Shown piece after piece: positions 1 to 6,286 of a DNA stretch of 11,699 bases. This stretch comes from Verrucomicrobiota bacterium (GTDB lineage: Bacteria > Verrucomicrobiota > Verrucomicrobiia > Verrucomicrobiales > Verrucomicrobiaceae). Where the stretch lies: contig VFKY01000114.1 in the NCBI GenBank assembly GCA_009885275.1, positions 1 to 11,699 on the forward strand, read 5' to 3'. The notes beneath the pieces are model-generated. The model worked only from the letters and a program-made list of their open reading frames with translations, ran no database searches and was not told where the DNA came from. Positions within the stretch are counted from its first letter, which is position 1, and every line of letters starts with the position of its first letter. The position numbers and the translations under genes are program-made.

Positions 1-608
1 ACGAGGGAGTCTGGATAATAAACACCGTCTTTTTCCAATACCCCTTTGGCGAGGTATTCGAGGTTAACCTGATGGACAATACCGATGCCGGGAGGCACGA
101 CTTTGAAGGTGTCGAATGCTTGTTCTCCCCATTTGAGAAATTGGTAGCGCTCACGGTTGCGCGTAAACTCTAGTTCAAGATTTTGATTCAAGGCAAGCTG
201 CGTTCCTGCAAAATCAACCTGTACCGAGTGATCCACCACCAAGTCCACAGGCACGAGTGGTTCGATCATTTTGGGATTCTTGCCTAGCTCATGCACTTTC
301 GAGCGCATGGCAGCGAGATCGACGAGCAAGGGGACTCCAGTAAAATCCTGTAAGACGATGCGAGCGACAGTGAAGGGGATTTCATATTCGCCCGGAGCTT
401 TCGCATTCCAGTTGGCGAGGTTTCGCACATCGCCTTCCGTGACCTTTTTGCCATCAAGGTTTCTCACGAGAGATTCGAGAACGATGCGAATGCTGATCGG
501 CAGTTTTGAAACAGGGCCGACGCCTTGTTTTTCCAGTTCGGGAAGGGAGTGGAATTTACCGACGGTGTTAGAGCCGGTCTTGAAAGTGCGAAGGGTATCG
601 AGGGACAT
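1..608 (-). CDS. acnA: Aconitate hydratase A (AcnA type), N-terminal part, cut by window edge
   Basis: This enzyme interconverts citrate and isocitrate in the cytosolic TCA cycle. Only the first 202 of roughly 900 residues are in the window. The start MSLDTLRTF, followed by [14 protein letters not shown] (residues 37-50), [17 protein letters not shown] (86-102) and VDHSVQVD (125-132), is the typical N-terminal domain of the AcnA/IRP1 family. In the family, the Q-D, D-L-A and D-H residues of these motifs contribute to the active site. The Fe-S cysteines lie in the missing part. The ATG at 606-608 is chosen because family similarity begins there; no Shine-Dalgarno is visible. The 150 bp spacer to the SGNH gene should hold the promoter, but I see no convincing -35/-10 pair. 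Family assignment is very secure; intactness beyond the edge is unknown. Confidence 0.95.
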   Translation of the reverse strand, partial: MSLDTLRTFKTGSNTVGKFHSLPELEKQGVGPVSKLPISIRIVLESLVRNLDGKKVTEGDVRNLANWNAKAPGEYEIPFTVARIVLQDFTGVPLLVDLAAMRSKVHELGKNPKMIEPLVPVDLVVDHSVQVDFAGTQLALNQNLELEFTRNRERYQFLKWGEQAFDTFKVVPPGIGIVHQVNLEYLAKGVLEKDGVYYPDSL

Positions 609-758
609 GGTTTTGAATGAATGCTGTCTAGGGTCGTTTAGAGATACCACGCATTGACGAGTGGCCAACAAATTTCACAAGCGTGATTCATGCCTTTTGT
701 ATCTGACTTTTTGCTTGCGAACCATGGCAGAAGACAATTAAATCAAACGCAACGCTGA

Positions 759-1784
759 TCATTTCTTCATTATTTTGGCAGGAATGACACGCCATTTGCC
801 TTGGGTAAACTCACGCGCGGTAAAGACCCAGACCACGATTTTTTTGTTGACCCAGAAGTCGGGATTCTTTGAGGTGTTGCGGGCGATTTCTACGCGAGGA
901 CCATCGGCGCCACCGGCTTGCATGGTCATCTCCTCAACGGGAAGCGCGAGATCAACTTGTAGGTGATCTATAAATCCACCAAGGGTAGCGAGCATGCTTC
1001 CACCCTTACGGAAGACCTGAAGATGGCTGTCGCCAATCACCAGAACAGGACTTGAGGATTCACTGAAAGCTGTGCTGACCTGAGTGCCATCACTGTTGGT
1101 GATTCCGGCGCGCACGAATGGCAGCGTTTCCTTGGGCACCGTAGTCTTTTGCGTATCGGTCAAAAGGTCCCCTTGAAACACCAGTGATTCTTCTTTTAAG
1201 GTGATAAGGTCTTTTACAAGTTTAGGAATGGATAAAGGGGGCGCCTGGCAGTAGTCGGCAACCTTTTTTGCCACAAGCTGACAAGCATACGGAGACCAGT
1301 GGGAATCGCTCGCGCAGTAGAGTTGTTTATCAGGATTTTTAGCGCGCTCTTCTTTAAACAAGATTTCTAGATCGAGAACGTTAACTCCAGCTGCCTTGAG
1401 TTTGGCATAGAAGTCCGTCATGCTCGGCACCGTTTTGACATCCACTTTATCATTGAATTTTTCCGGATAAATAGTGGCCTTGGCGGGCACGGGCACGAGT
1501 AATAATTCCACCCCGAGAGCTTTGAGTTCTTCCTGATATTTAGTAATGACCGGCAAGGGATCAGTGCCTTCCTTATTGGCCTTGATGAAATCTACGGAGG
1601 CGAGATCACCGTGTTGCAAATGCTCTAACTCCTTGCGCAGAAAGAACCAGTTTTTATCGCTGCCTTGCACCGCAAGGTCTGTAGGCTGTGAAGTAGCAAG
1701 ACTTGCTTTGACGGCGTCTGTAAAGTTTTGTGCGCCACAAAAGGGTGAAACAATCAGAAGCAAGAGGAGAGAAAGCGCTTTCAT
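759..1784 (-). CDS. Exported AlgX/AlgJ-like SGNH-family protein (probable polysaccharide O-acetyltransferase or esterase)
   Basis: This 341-residue protein has a hydrophobic N-terminal signal sequence (about residues 1-18, likely cut after CGA), so it should act in the periplasm. The AlgX/AlgJ pattern is clear: LLLVPVPAKATIYPEKF (95-111), a D-x-H-W motif with D160 and H162 (ASDSHWSPY), and V-I-G-D-S-H with S253. Those residues correspond to the Asp-His-Ser catalytic set of alginate acetylation proteins. The C-terminal VVWVFTAREF is also typical of the family. AlgX-like enzymes move acetyl groups onto exported polysaccharides, usually with a membrane MBOAT protein (AlgI); no MBOAT gene is in this window, so the substrate is unknown. 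The gene lies 46 bp downstream of the lipoprotein gene on the same strand and is probably cotranscribed with it. It starts at ATG 1782-1784 behind a pyrimidine-rich leader. A deacetylase/esterase role cannot be excluded. Confidence 0.8.
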   Translation of the reverse strand: MKALSLLLLLIVSPFCGAQNFTDAVKASLATSQPTDLAVQGSDKNWFFLRKELEHLQHGDLASVDFIKANKEGTDPLPVITKYQEELKALGVELLLVPVPAKATIYPEKFNDKVDVKTVPSMTDFYAKLKAAGVNVLDLEILFKEERAKNPDKQLYCASDSHWSPYACQLVAKKVADYCQAPPLSIPKLVKDLITLKEESLVFQGDLLTDTQKTTVPKETLPFVRAGITNSDGTQVSTAFSESSSPVLVIGDSHLQVFRKGGSMLATLGGFIDHLQVDLALPVEEMTMQAGGADGPRVEIARNTSKNPDFWVNKKIVVWVFTAREFTQGKWRVIPAKIMKK

Positions 1785-1830
1785 AAGGGATACATGATAA
1801 GTAATAAATCGAGAGCAGCAAGGCGACTTC

Positions 1831-3987
1831 TTACTTCGTCGTCACACGCGGCGATGCCACATCGAACCAGGGTTCCAGATCAAAAGCGGTGGTGTCATCC
1901 ATGACACGCTCACCCTTGAGGTTGGGATGTCCGGATTCACGTTCAAGAACGAGGTCGTAACTTTTCCCCACTTCCCGAGGCATGGCATCCACGGGTTTCT
2001 GTCCGAGCATGGCCCAGTGTTTCACGAGGATGTGTTTATCGGTGAAATCACCTTCCATGACTTTTTCGACGTCGTAAATATAAATCACAAGGGAGCTCGT
2101 GTAGGGGTCGATGCCTTCTGCCGTTGGCATGCTGGAGGCTTCTGTGAGTTTGGCTCGGATTTTGATTTGGACTGGCGCGGGAGTAAATTTGGCGATCTGG
2201 CGCTCGGCGGACTGGGCATCGAGCTGCACTTCCGTTTCGTTGAGCACATGGTCGTATACAACCACCGAAAGCAGGCCGCCGTTCCAGTTGCCTCCAAATG
2301 TCAGGGTGTCGGTTGCCGCGCTGGGCGGGGTGGAGGAAGCTGATGGAACAAGCGCGATCCTCTGGCCGTTGACGAAGGCATCGAAGCCATCGGGCTTGCG
2401 AAGGATGGCCAAGTGAAAGGGATCGGCAGGCAGGGGTTCCGTACCTTTGGAAGAACCGTTGGCGGACGTCAACACGAGGCGGTTCGCTTCCATGCATGCG
2501 CTGAGGTTTGGGCCGCGGATGATCTCGCTGGTGTCCTTCCCGCTGTCCTGCCTTTTATAATAAAGAGAAGGCAGGACCACCATGCTGACGCTGGCAGGAG
2601 CTGAATCGCTCAGATGCTTGAGCACAGGGGCCGATTCATCATCCTCCGCTATGGTAAACGTGCCGCCATCGAGGCGCATCTCTTGATGACGTCCGAAACG
2701 TCCAGCGTCCTTGCTTTCAATGATGGATTCCATTTTTTTACCGTCGCGGGTATGAAAGGAATTCAGAGTTTGACGGTCACGCCAGACGAAAAGTAATCCT
2801 TCCCGTGAGCCCGGCCATTCATGGACGATGGTAGTGGGATCCAGTTCAGGGATGCTGAAGCCGGGGAGGTTTACCTTGCCTGTATCGGCAATCCAGACAT
2901 CGGGATAAGACTCCGCCAGCTTACCCTGAGTGACTTGCAGCCATGATTCTATTTTATCCGCCTTCTCATTGAATTTTGCTAGGTAGATATGAGGGGCGGA
3001 AGAGCTGTTGTTGATGTTGGATCCTTTGACTTTTTCTTGTTTCACATAGGGGCCAGTAAACGTGAGAATACGTGGGTGATTGCTCCAGCGCGGATGGTAG
3101 AGCTCGTTCCCGATCAGTCCTTCATGGTGATTGAATCTTACCTCCCAGCTTTTCACGCCATCTTCCGCAAACATGGTCACCCCGTTGTGATCTCCGTTGA
3201 AAACCCAGAATAGCCCGCTGTTGTCGGGGGAGTGGGATGCCCAACATCCATTGAGCAGCTTCTGCGCCGTCCATTTGCCATTCTGCACGCGAAACAGCCC
3301 GCCGTTTGGCCATGGGAAAAGACCGCTGGCACTGGTGCCGTCGCGGGAAATCTGGATGTTATCCGGTGTGACTGGTGTTTCGTCGTAGACAACTTCGACC
3401 TTGTCTGGGTCGTCCAGCGGAAAACGCACTAGTTTTTTACCCTCTATTTGCAGCGCTCGGGAGGATTTGAAATGCGTCACGGCATAAACCCATTCCGTGC
3501 CAGTGGTAGGATCATTCCAGGACGTGGTCGCATAACCCTCGGCGAGTTTTACTGGGGCACCGCCCTTCCAGTCGGTGCGGTAAATGACAGGTTTGTAGTA
3601 TTTTTTATTGTTTTTGCTCTTTGTATTTTTGACGGTGTAGAGAATGGATTTGCCGTCACTGGTCATGAGGGGACGCGAGTAGTTGCCCAGCACGTCCAGC
3701 ACGAGGCGCTCTCCGCGGCCATCCCTAGTATCAATCCCTTTTAAGGTGAGTCGTTCTCCCAGCGCGAACGTATCGAAGCTTTCTTCCCTGTTTGACTCAC
3801 TCCAGACTATACGGGTGTGGGCGCCGGTGAAGCGCTCTACTTCCGCCGAGGGATTATGAGAAGCCTCCTGCACCGCAAGCTTTGGTTTCTTGAAGGGCTG
3901 CTTGGGGTTTTCTTTTTTGTCATGACAACTCGTAAGGCAAAGAGAAAAAAGAATGAAGGGCGGGAAAAGAAAGTAAAAAGGTGACAT
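1831..3987 (-). CDS. Large lipoprotein with TolB-like propeller repeats, LamG-like domain and unknown C-terminal domain
   Basis: From the ATG at 3985-3987 the protein has 718 residues. It opens with a hydrophobic stretch ending in the lipobox L-T-S-C (Cys21), so it should be a lipid-anchored envelope protein. An in-frame TTG at 4015-4017 would add ten residues including an arginine; this is possible because the shorter signal peptide has no basic residue. Residues about 100-320 carry TolB/PD40-like propeller repeats (SRPLMTSDGKSILY, DNIQISRDGT, WASHSPDNSGLFW, HPRWSNHPRILTF). Residues about 440-595 look like a LamG/concanavalin-type domain (HLAILRKPDGFDAFVNGQ, then GNWNGGLLSVVVYDHVL). The last 115 residues form a further domain I do not recognise (YTSSLVIYIYDVEKVMEGDF, ILVKHWAML). 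No catalytic residues are evident. Both recognisable domains commonly bind glycans or partner proteins. The adjacent SGNH gene suggests a joint role at a surface polysaccharide; this is inference. Confidence 0.75.
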   Translation of the reverse strand: MSPFYFLFPPFILFSLCLTSCHDKKENPKQPFKKPKLAVQEASHNPSAEVERFTGAHTRIVWSESNREESFDTFALGERLTLKGIDTRDGRGERLVLDVLGNYSRPLMTSDGKSILYTVKNTKSKNNKKYYKPVIYRTDWKGGAPVKLAEGYATTSWNDPTTGTEWVYAVTHFKSSRALQIEGKKLVRFPLDDPDKVEVVYDETPVTPDNIQISRDGTSASGLFPWPNGGLFRVQNGKWTAQKLLNGCWASHSPDNSGLFWVFNGDHNGVTMFAEDGVKSWEVRFNHHEGLIGNELYHPRWSNHPRILTFTGPYVKQEKVKGSNINNSSSAPHIYLAKFNEKADKIESWLQVTQGKLAESYPDVWIADTGKVNLPGFSIPELDPTTIVHEWPGSREGLLFVWRDRQTLNSFHTRDGKKMESIIESKDAGRFGRHQEMRLDGGTFTIAEDDESAPVLKHLSDSAPASVSMVVLPSLYYKRQDSGKDTSEIIRGPNLSACMEANRLVLTSANGSSKGTEPLPADPFHLAILRKPDGFDAFVNGQRIALVPSASSTPPSAATDTLTFGGNWNGGLLSVVVYDHVLNETEVQLDAQSAERQIAKFTPAPVQIKIRAKLTEASSMPTAEGIDPYTSSLVIYIYDVEKVMEGDFTDKHILVKHWAMLGQKPVDAMPREVGKSYDLVLERESGHPNLKGERVMDDTTAFDLEPWFDVASPRVTTK

Positions 3988-4019
3988 CACATCAAAATGG
4001 TTGCGTTCATTGCACAAAG

Positions 4020-4039
4020 GTCACGCGGCCTGGCGTGAC
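4020..4039. promoter_or_regulatory. Perfect 7-bp inverted repeat with 6-bp spacer, possible operator of the lipoprotein/SGNH unit
   Basis: GTCACGC at 4020-4026 is mirrored by GCGTGAC at 4033-4039 around a 6-bp centre. It lies 33 bp upstream of the lipoprotein ATG. On the minus strand a -10-like TAAAAT (4041-4046) sits just ahead of it, so transcription starting about seven bases later would begin inside the repeat, a classical repressor position. No convincing -35 accompanies that -10. The alternative is an RNA hairpin at the 5' end of the message. Confidence 0.35.
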
Positions 4040-4048
4040 GATTTTATC

Positions 4049-4147
4049 ATGGAACTGGGTGCCGCCCGAAAAGGGCAAAGCGACTGGGAAGCCTCAAAGG
4101 AGGCTCGCTCTCAATACCGAAGCAACGATGGCTTCACGGCGGAGTGA
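4049..4147 (+). CDS. Possible small protein or gene remnant, 32 residues
   Basis: An open frame starts at ATG 4049 and ends at TGA 4145-4147. It encodes a strongly charged peptide beginning MELGAARKGQSDW. The same frame stays open leftwards to 3977, giving HAAWRDDFI ahead of the ATG, and a TTG at 4010 could also start it. Codon usage looks ordinary. There is no Shine-Dalgarno, no recognised family, and the frame overlaps hairpins that could equally be a non-coding leader. It may be a real small gene, a fragment of a lost gene, or chance. Confidence 0.15.
   Translation: MELGAARKGQSDWEASKEARSQYRSNDGFTAE
4064..4135. other. Hairpin-rich part of the divergent spacer ahead of trpS
   Basis: Three perfect or near-perfect stems follow closely: GCCC/GGGC (4064-4067 with 4073-4076, loop GAAAA), AGCCTC/GAGGCT (4090-4095 with 4100-4105, loop AAAG) flanked by AGCG/CGCT (4079-4082 with 4106-4109), and CCGAAGC/GCTTC-A-CGG (4117-4123 with 4131-4139). 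A further GATTG/CAATC stem lies at 4182-4194. The stems could belong to a structured leader of trpS if transcription begins far upstream, or to nothing functional. I match them to no known riboswitch or T-box. Confidence 0.25.
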
Positions 4148-4214
4148 GGAAAATCCCACCTGCGTAAGATTCTTCAAGATGGATTGTCGCAATCATCACA
4201 AGCGCTCCCATAGG

Positions 4215-4243
4215 TTGACATTGCGCGCCACGCAAGCATTTTC
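4215..4243 (+). promoter_or_regulatory. Possible trpS promoter with consensus -35
   Basis: A perfect TTGACA lies at 4215-4220. About 16 bases later is CATTTT (4237-4242), a poor -10. If used, transcription would start around 4249, leaving almost no leader before the ATG at 4253. That would fit the absence of a Shine-Dalgarno at trpS. The weak -10 keeps confidence low. Confidence 0.3.
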
Positions 4244-4252
4244 GCCATTCCC

Positions 4253-5218
4253 ATGCGTATCCTTTCCGGACTCCAACCCACTGGCCGTCTTCACCTCGGC
4301 AATTACTTTGGCATGATGCAACCTGCTCTGCAGCTTCAGCATCAAGGCGAAGCCCTCTACTTCATTGCTGACTATCATTCGCTGACAAGTCTGCATGATG
4401 CGGCTGTTCTTCGAGAAAATGTGCGAAATCTGGCCATTGATTTTCTTGCCTGTGGACTTGATCCCGAGAAGGCCATTTTCTTTCGGCAAAGCTCTGTGCC
4501 TGAGCACACGGAGTTGGCATGGATATTGAGCTGTGTCACCCCTATGCCGATGCTCGAAAACTGCACATCATTTAAAGATAAAGTCGCTCACGGTTTTGTG
4601 CCTAATCACGGTCTTTTCGCCTACCCAGTGCTTATGGCGGCAGACATCCTGATCTATGACAGTGATCTTGTGCCGGTCGGTAAAGATCAAAAACAACATC
4701 TCGAAGTGACACGCGATATCGCTTCCAAGATGAACGCCACATTTGGAGAAGGCACCCTCAAGGTTCCAAAACCCATGATTCGTGAAGCGACCGCGATTGT
4801 GCCAGGGCTTGACGGACAAAAAATGAGCAAGAGTTACGGCAACATCATTGGCCTTTTTGAAGAAGAAGCTGCGTTGAAGAAAAAGATTATGCGCATCGTC
4901 ACGGATGCCACACCAGTGGAAGCACCCAAGCCCACCGAAGGCAGTCTCATTCTCCAGATGTATCGTCTCGTCACCACCGATGAGGAATATAATGCCTTGG
5001 TGGCTGACTTCCAAAAAGGTGGTGCTGGCTATGGCGACTTCAAAAAACGTTTGTTTGAGAAAACTTGGGCGTTCTTTGCGGAAGCACGCGAGAAACGCGA
5101 GGCGATTCTCTCACAGAAGGGCTATGTAGAAGACGTTCTCCATCAGGGAGCGGCGAAAGCAAGAGCCTACGCACAGCAGACTTTGTCCCGAGTGCGACTG
5201 GCGGTAGGGCTCGATTAG
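4253..5218 (+). CDS. trpS: Tryptophan--tRNA ligase
   Basis: This class I aminoacyl-tRNA synthetase charges tRNA-Trp with tryptophan using ATP in the cytoplasm. The 321 residues match bacterial TrpS length (about 330). The class I HIGH-type signature is H-L-G-N at residues 14-17 within GRLHLGNYFG, and the second signature KMSKS is intact at 190-194 (LDGQKMSKSYGN). Other landmarks are FIADYHSLT (38-46), AYPVLMAADILIYD (123-136) and VPVGKDQKQHLEVTRD (140-155), all typical of tryptophan-specific enzymes. It starts at ATG 4253 because the conserved MRILSGLQPTG begins immediately. There is no Shine-Dalgarno; the preceding bases CGCCATTCCC are pyrimidine-rich. It is divergent from the lipoprotein unit, and the PUR-like gene follows 88 bp downstream on the same strand. 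Confidence 0.97.
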   Translation: MRILSGLQPTGRLHLGNYFGMMQPALQLQHQGEALYFIADYHSLTSLHDAAVLRENVRNLAIDFLACGLDPEKAIFFRQSSVPEHTELAWILSCVTPMPMLENCTSFKDKVAHGFVPNHGLFAYPVLMAADILIYDSDLVPVGKDQKQHLEVTRDIASKMNATFGEGTLKVPKPMIREATAIVPGLDGQKMSKSYGNIIGLFEEEAALKKKIMRIVTDATPVEAPKPTEGSLILQMYRLVTTDEEYNALVADFQKGGAGYGDFKKRLFEKTWAFFAEAREKREAILSQKGYVEDVLHQGAAKARAYAQQTLSRVRLAVGLD

Positions 5219-5233
5219 GGGCGCTCGATTTAA

Positions 5234-5263
5234 TTGACAAACCGACGCCTTAGAAATTAAACT
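5234..5263 (+). promoter_or_regulatory. Probable housekeeping promoter of the PUR-alpha-like gene
   Basis: A perfect TTGACA (5234-5239) is followed after 18 bases by TAAACT (5258-5263), which matches the -10 consensus at four of six positions. Transcription would begin near 5270, about 37 bases before the ATG at 5307. This suits a free-standing gene with its own Shine-Dalgarno. No hairpin-plus-T-run terminator separates it from trpS, so readthrough may add to expression. Confidence 0.45.
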
Positions 5264-5294
5264 CCGCTCATCCTAGAAAAATTCTGGGGAACAC

Positions 5295-5299
5295 GGAGG
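5295..5299 (+). promoter_or_regulatory. Strong Shine-Dalgarno GGAGG of the PUR-alpha-like gene
   Basis: GGAGG lies seven bases ahead of the ATG at 5307, ideal spacing. It fixes the start codon and is the only strong Shine-Dalgarno found at any start in this window. Confidence 0.75.
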
Positions 5300-5306
5300 C
5301 ACAGGC

Positions 5307-5555
5307 ATGAGCATGTTTGGATATGGTGAAGAGTCAGAACAACGCGGTATTCCGCCGTTGCACAGCGAGAAAATTGTCGGCGAGCGCAAAATCTTTTTCC
5401 TCGATTTGAAGGAGAATGATCGGGGGCGTTTCATCAAGATTACCGAAGACGTTCGTGGCCGACGGGATACTATCATGCTGCCGATGGAGAATGCGGAGGA
5501 GTTTCTTGATGCTCTCCAAAGGATCTTGCAATCGCACCGCGAGATGGGGGAGTAA
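5307..5555 (+). CDS. Small PUR-alpha-like (DUF3276-type) nucleic-acid-binding protein
   Basis: This 82-residue protein contains one PUR repeat: HSEKIVGERKIFFLDLKEND (residues 19-38), then RGRFIKITEDVRGRRDTIMLP (39-59) and a closing helix AEEFLDALQRILQSH (63-77). The GRFIKI-type strand, the basic loop and the helix are the hallmark of PUR-alpha single-stranded DNA/RNA-binding domains. Bacterial relatives are short single-repeat proteins that dimerise; the spirochaete member BpuR binds DNA and RNA and regulates gene expression. A similar role in the cytoplasm is inferred here, but its targets cannot be read from the sequence. It has its own promoter-like sequence and strong ribosome binding site, suggesting high expression. 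A short hairpin follows the stop codon. Confidence 0.85.
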   Translation: MSMFGYGEESEQRGIPPLHSEKIVGERKIFFLDLKENDRGRFIKITEDVRGRRDTIMLPMENAEEFLDALQRILQSHREMGE

Positions 5556-5562
5556 AGTTGAT

Positions 5563-5586
5563 GTTGCAGCCAAGTGTGCTGACAAC
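5563..5586 (+). terminator. Hairpin just after the PUR-alpha-like gene, possible 3' end
   Basis: GTTGCAGC (5563-5570) pairs with GCTG-A-CAAC (5578-5586) around a 7-base loop, with one bulged A. It starts eight bases after the stop codon. No T-run follows directly; the nearest T-rich stretch is about 16-20 bases further on. It may stabilise or end the transcript rather than be a classical intrinsic terminator. Confidence 0.3.
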
Positions 5587-5627
5587 GGCTATTGCGGGAA
5601 GATATATTTTTTGCCAAGCTGGACTTG

Positions 5628-5653
5628 TGTAACCTTTTTCCGTATGCGGCGTC
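5628..5653 (+). promoter_or_regulatory. Candidate ECF-type autoregulatory promoter (TGTAAC-N16-CGTC)
   Basis: TGTAAC at 5628-5633 and CGTC at 5650-5653 are separated by 16 bases. This is the element pair and spacing recognised by many ECF sigma factors (an AAC-bearing -35 and a CGTC-like -10, as for Bacillus SigM and SigX). The predicted start lies about 20 bases before the sigma ATG at 5681. ECF sigma factors commonly transcribe their own operon, which supports the reading. Specificity of this particular sigma factor is not known. Confidence 0.5.
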
Positions 5654-5680
5654 ATCCTTCCATGTGCCATCATCTTATTC

Positions 5681-6280
5681 ATGTCCACAGATCAATCTAG
5701 TCTCACTGAGCTTACGGGGCTGGTGTTGCAGGTGCGTGATACTGGGTCGGAGTCTGCCGCAAGACTTTTGGTGGAGCGCCTCTTTCCCATGGTGTTGCGC
5801 ATTGTGCGCGCCCATCTGCCGCGAAGGAGCAGCGAGGAAGATCTCACACAGGAGGTTTTCATGAAAATGTTTGCCCGCATTGAACAATGGCGTGGTCAGA
5901 TGCCTTTTGATCATTGGGTTTCTCGCGTCGCCGTAACGACGTGTCTTGATGCGTTGCGTTATCAGAAGCGCCGCCCCGAATTACGTTGGGCCGATTTAAG
6001 TGAAACGGAAGCTGAAGTGCTAGATAATGTTTTGCATGATGAAAATGAAGTCAGCGCGAGTGACGCCGTCAGTGCCAGAGATCTCGCCAATAAGTTACTT
6101 GAAATGCTCAAGCCCGCTGACAGGCTGGTTTTAACCATGATGGATATGGAAGGGCGCTCAGTGGCCGACGTGCAAGCGGCGACTGGCTGGAGTGCTACGT
6201 TGGTGAAGGTGCGCGCCTTCCGCGCCCGGCGCAAATTGCGTAAAGCCTTTGCAGAACTTGAAACCACACGCGAATCTTAA
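5681..6280 (+). CDS. ECF-type RNA polymerase sigma factor
   Basis: This 199-residue protein has the two domains of an ECF sigma factor. Sigma region 2 (about residues 26-98) contains the core-binding helix EEDLTQEVFMKMF (52-64), then the -10 recognition helices up to CLDALRYQKRR. Sigma region 4 (about 137-190) contains KPADRLVLTMMDMEGRSVAD followed by the DNA-reading helix WSATLVKVRAFRARRKLRKAF. It redirects RNA polymerase to stress or envelope regulons. A leucine/acid-rich linker (105-136) joins the domains. The ATG at 5681 gives a normal family length; no Shine-Dalgarno is present. Six bases downstream begins a small membrane protein gene, then a gene for an LTxxQ protein, implying control by a membrane anti-sigma complex. 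A candidate ECF promoter lies just upstream. The exact ECF group is not determined. Confidence 0.93.
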   Translation: MSTDQSSLTELTGLVLQVRDTGSESAARLLVERLFPMVLRIVRAHLPRRSSEEDLTQEVFMKMFARIEQWRGQMPFDHWVSRVAVTTCLDALRYQKRRPELRWADLSETEAEVLDNVLHDENEVSASDAVSARDLANKLLEMLKPADRLVLTMMDMEGRSVADVQAATGWSATLVKVRAFRARRKLRKAFAELETTRES

Positions 6281-6286
6281 TACTTT

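Noticed and set aside
271..657. Plus-strand open frame of 128 codons opposite the aconitase gene
   Set aside because: It lies antisense to a confidently identified aconitase and its product has no family-like composition.
1725..1784. Possible lipobox (S-P-F-C) in the SGNH protein
   Set aside because: The residues before the cysteine do not fit the lipobox pattern; a normal signal peptidase site after Cys-Gly-Ala fits better.
1927..2497. Several overlapping open frames on both strands within the lipoprotein gene
   Set aside because: They are frame shadows of the lipoprotein coding sequence; none shows recognisable motifs or a ribosome site.
4051..4112. T-box-like GGGTGCCGC sequence near trpS
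   Set aside because: A T-box should carry its AGGGUGGNACC element at the 3' end beside a terminator; here the element is incomplete and lies at the 5' side, with no specifier loop or terminator visible.
3981..4316. Plus-strand 111-codon frame covering the divergent spacer and the start of trpS
   Set aside because: It overlaps the well-defined trpS start in another frame and its product looks non-protein-like (clustered Cys, Thr and Arg without order).
5209..5230. Direct repeat GCTCGATT at the end of trpS
   Set aside because: Two 8-base copies over 22 bases are too short to suggest an attachment site or mobile element.
5219..5233. Intrinsic terminator after trpS
   Set aside because: No GC-rich hairpin followed by a T-run is present in the spacer.
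5561..5632. A 23-codon frame after the PUR-alpha-like gene, with a GGGGGAG eight bases ahead
   Set aside because: The purine run is simply the last codons of the preceding gene, the frame is very short, and it runs into the candidate ECF promoter.
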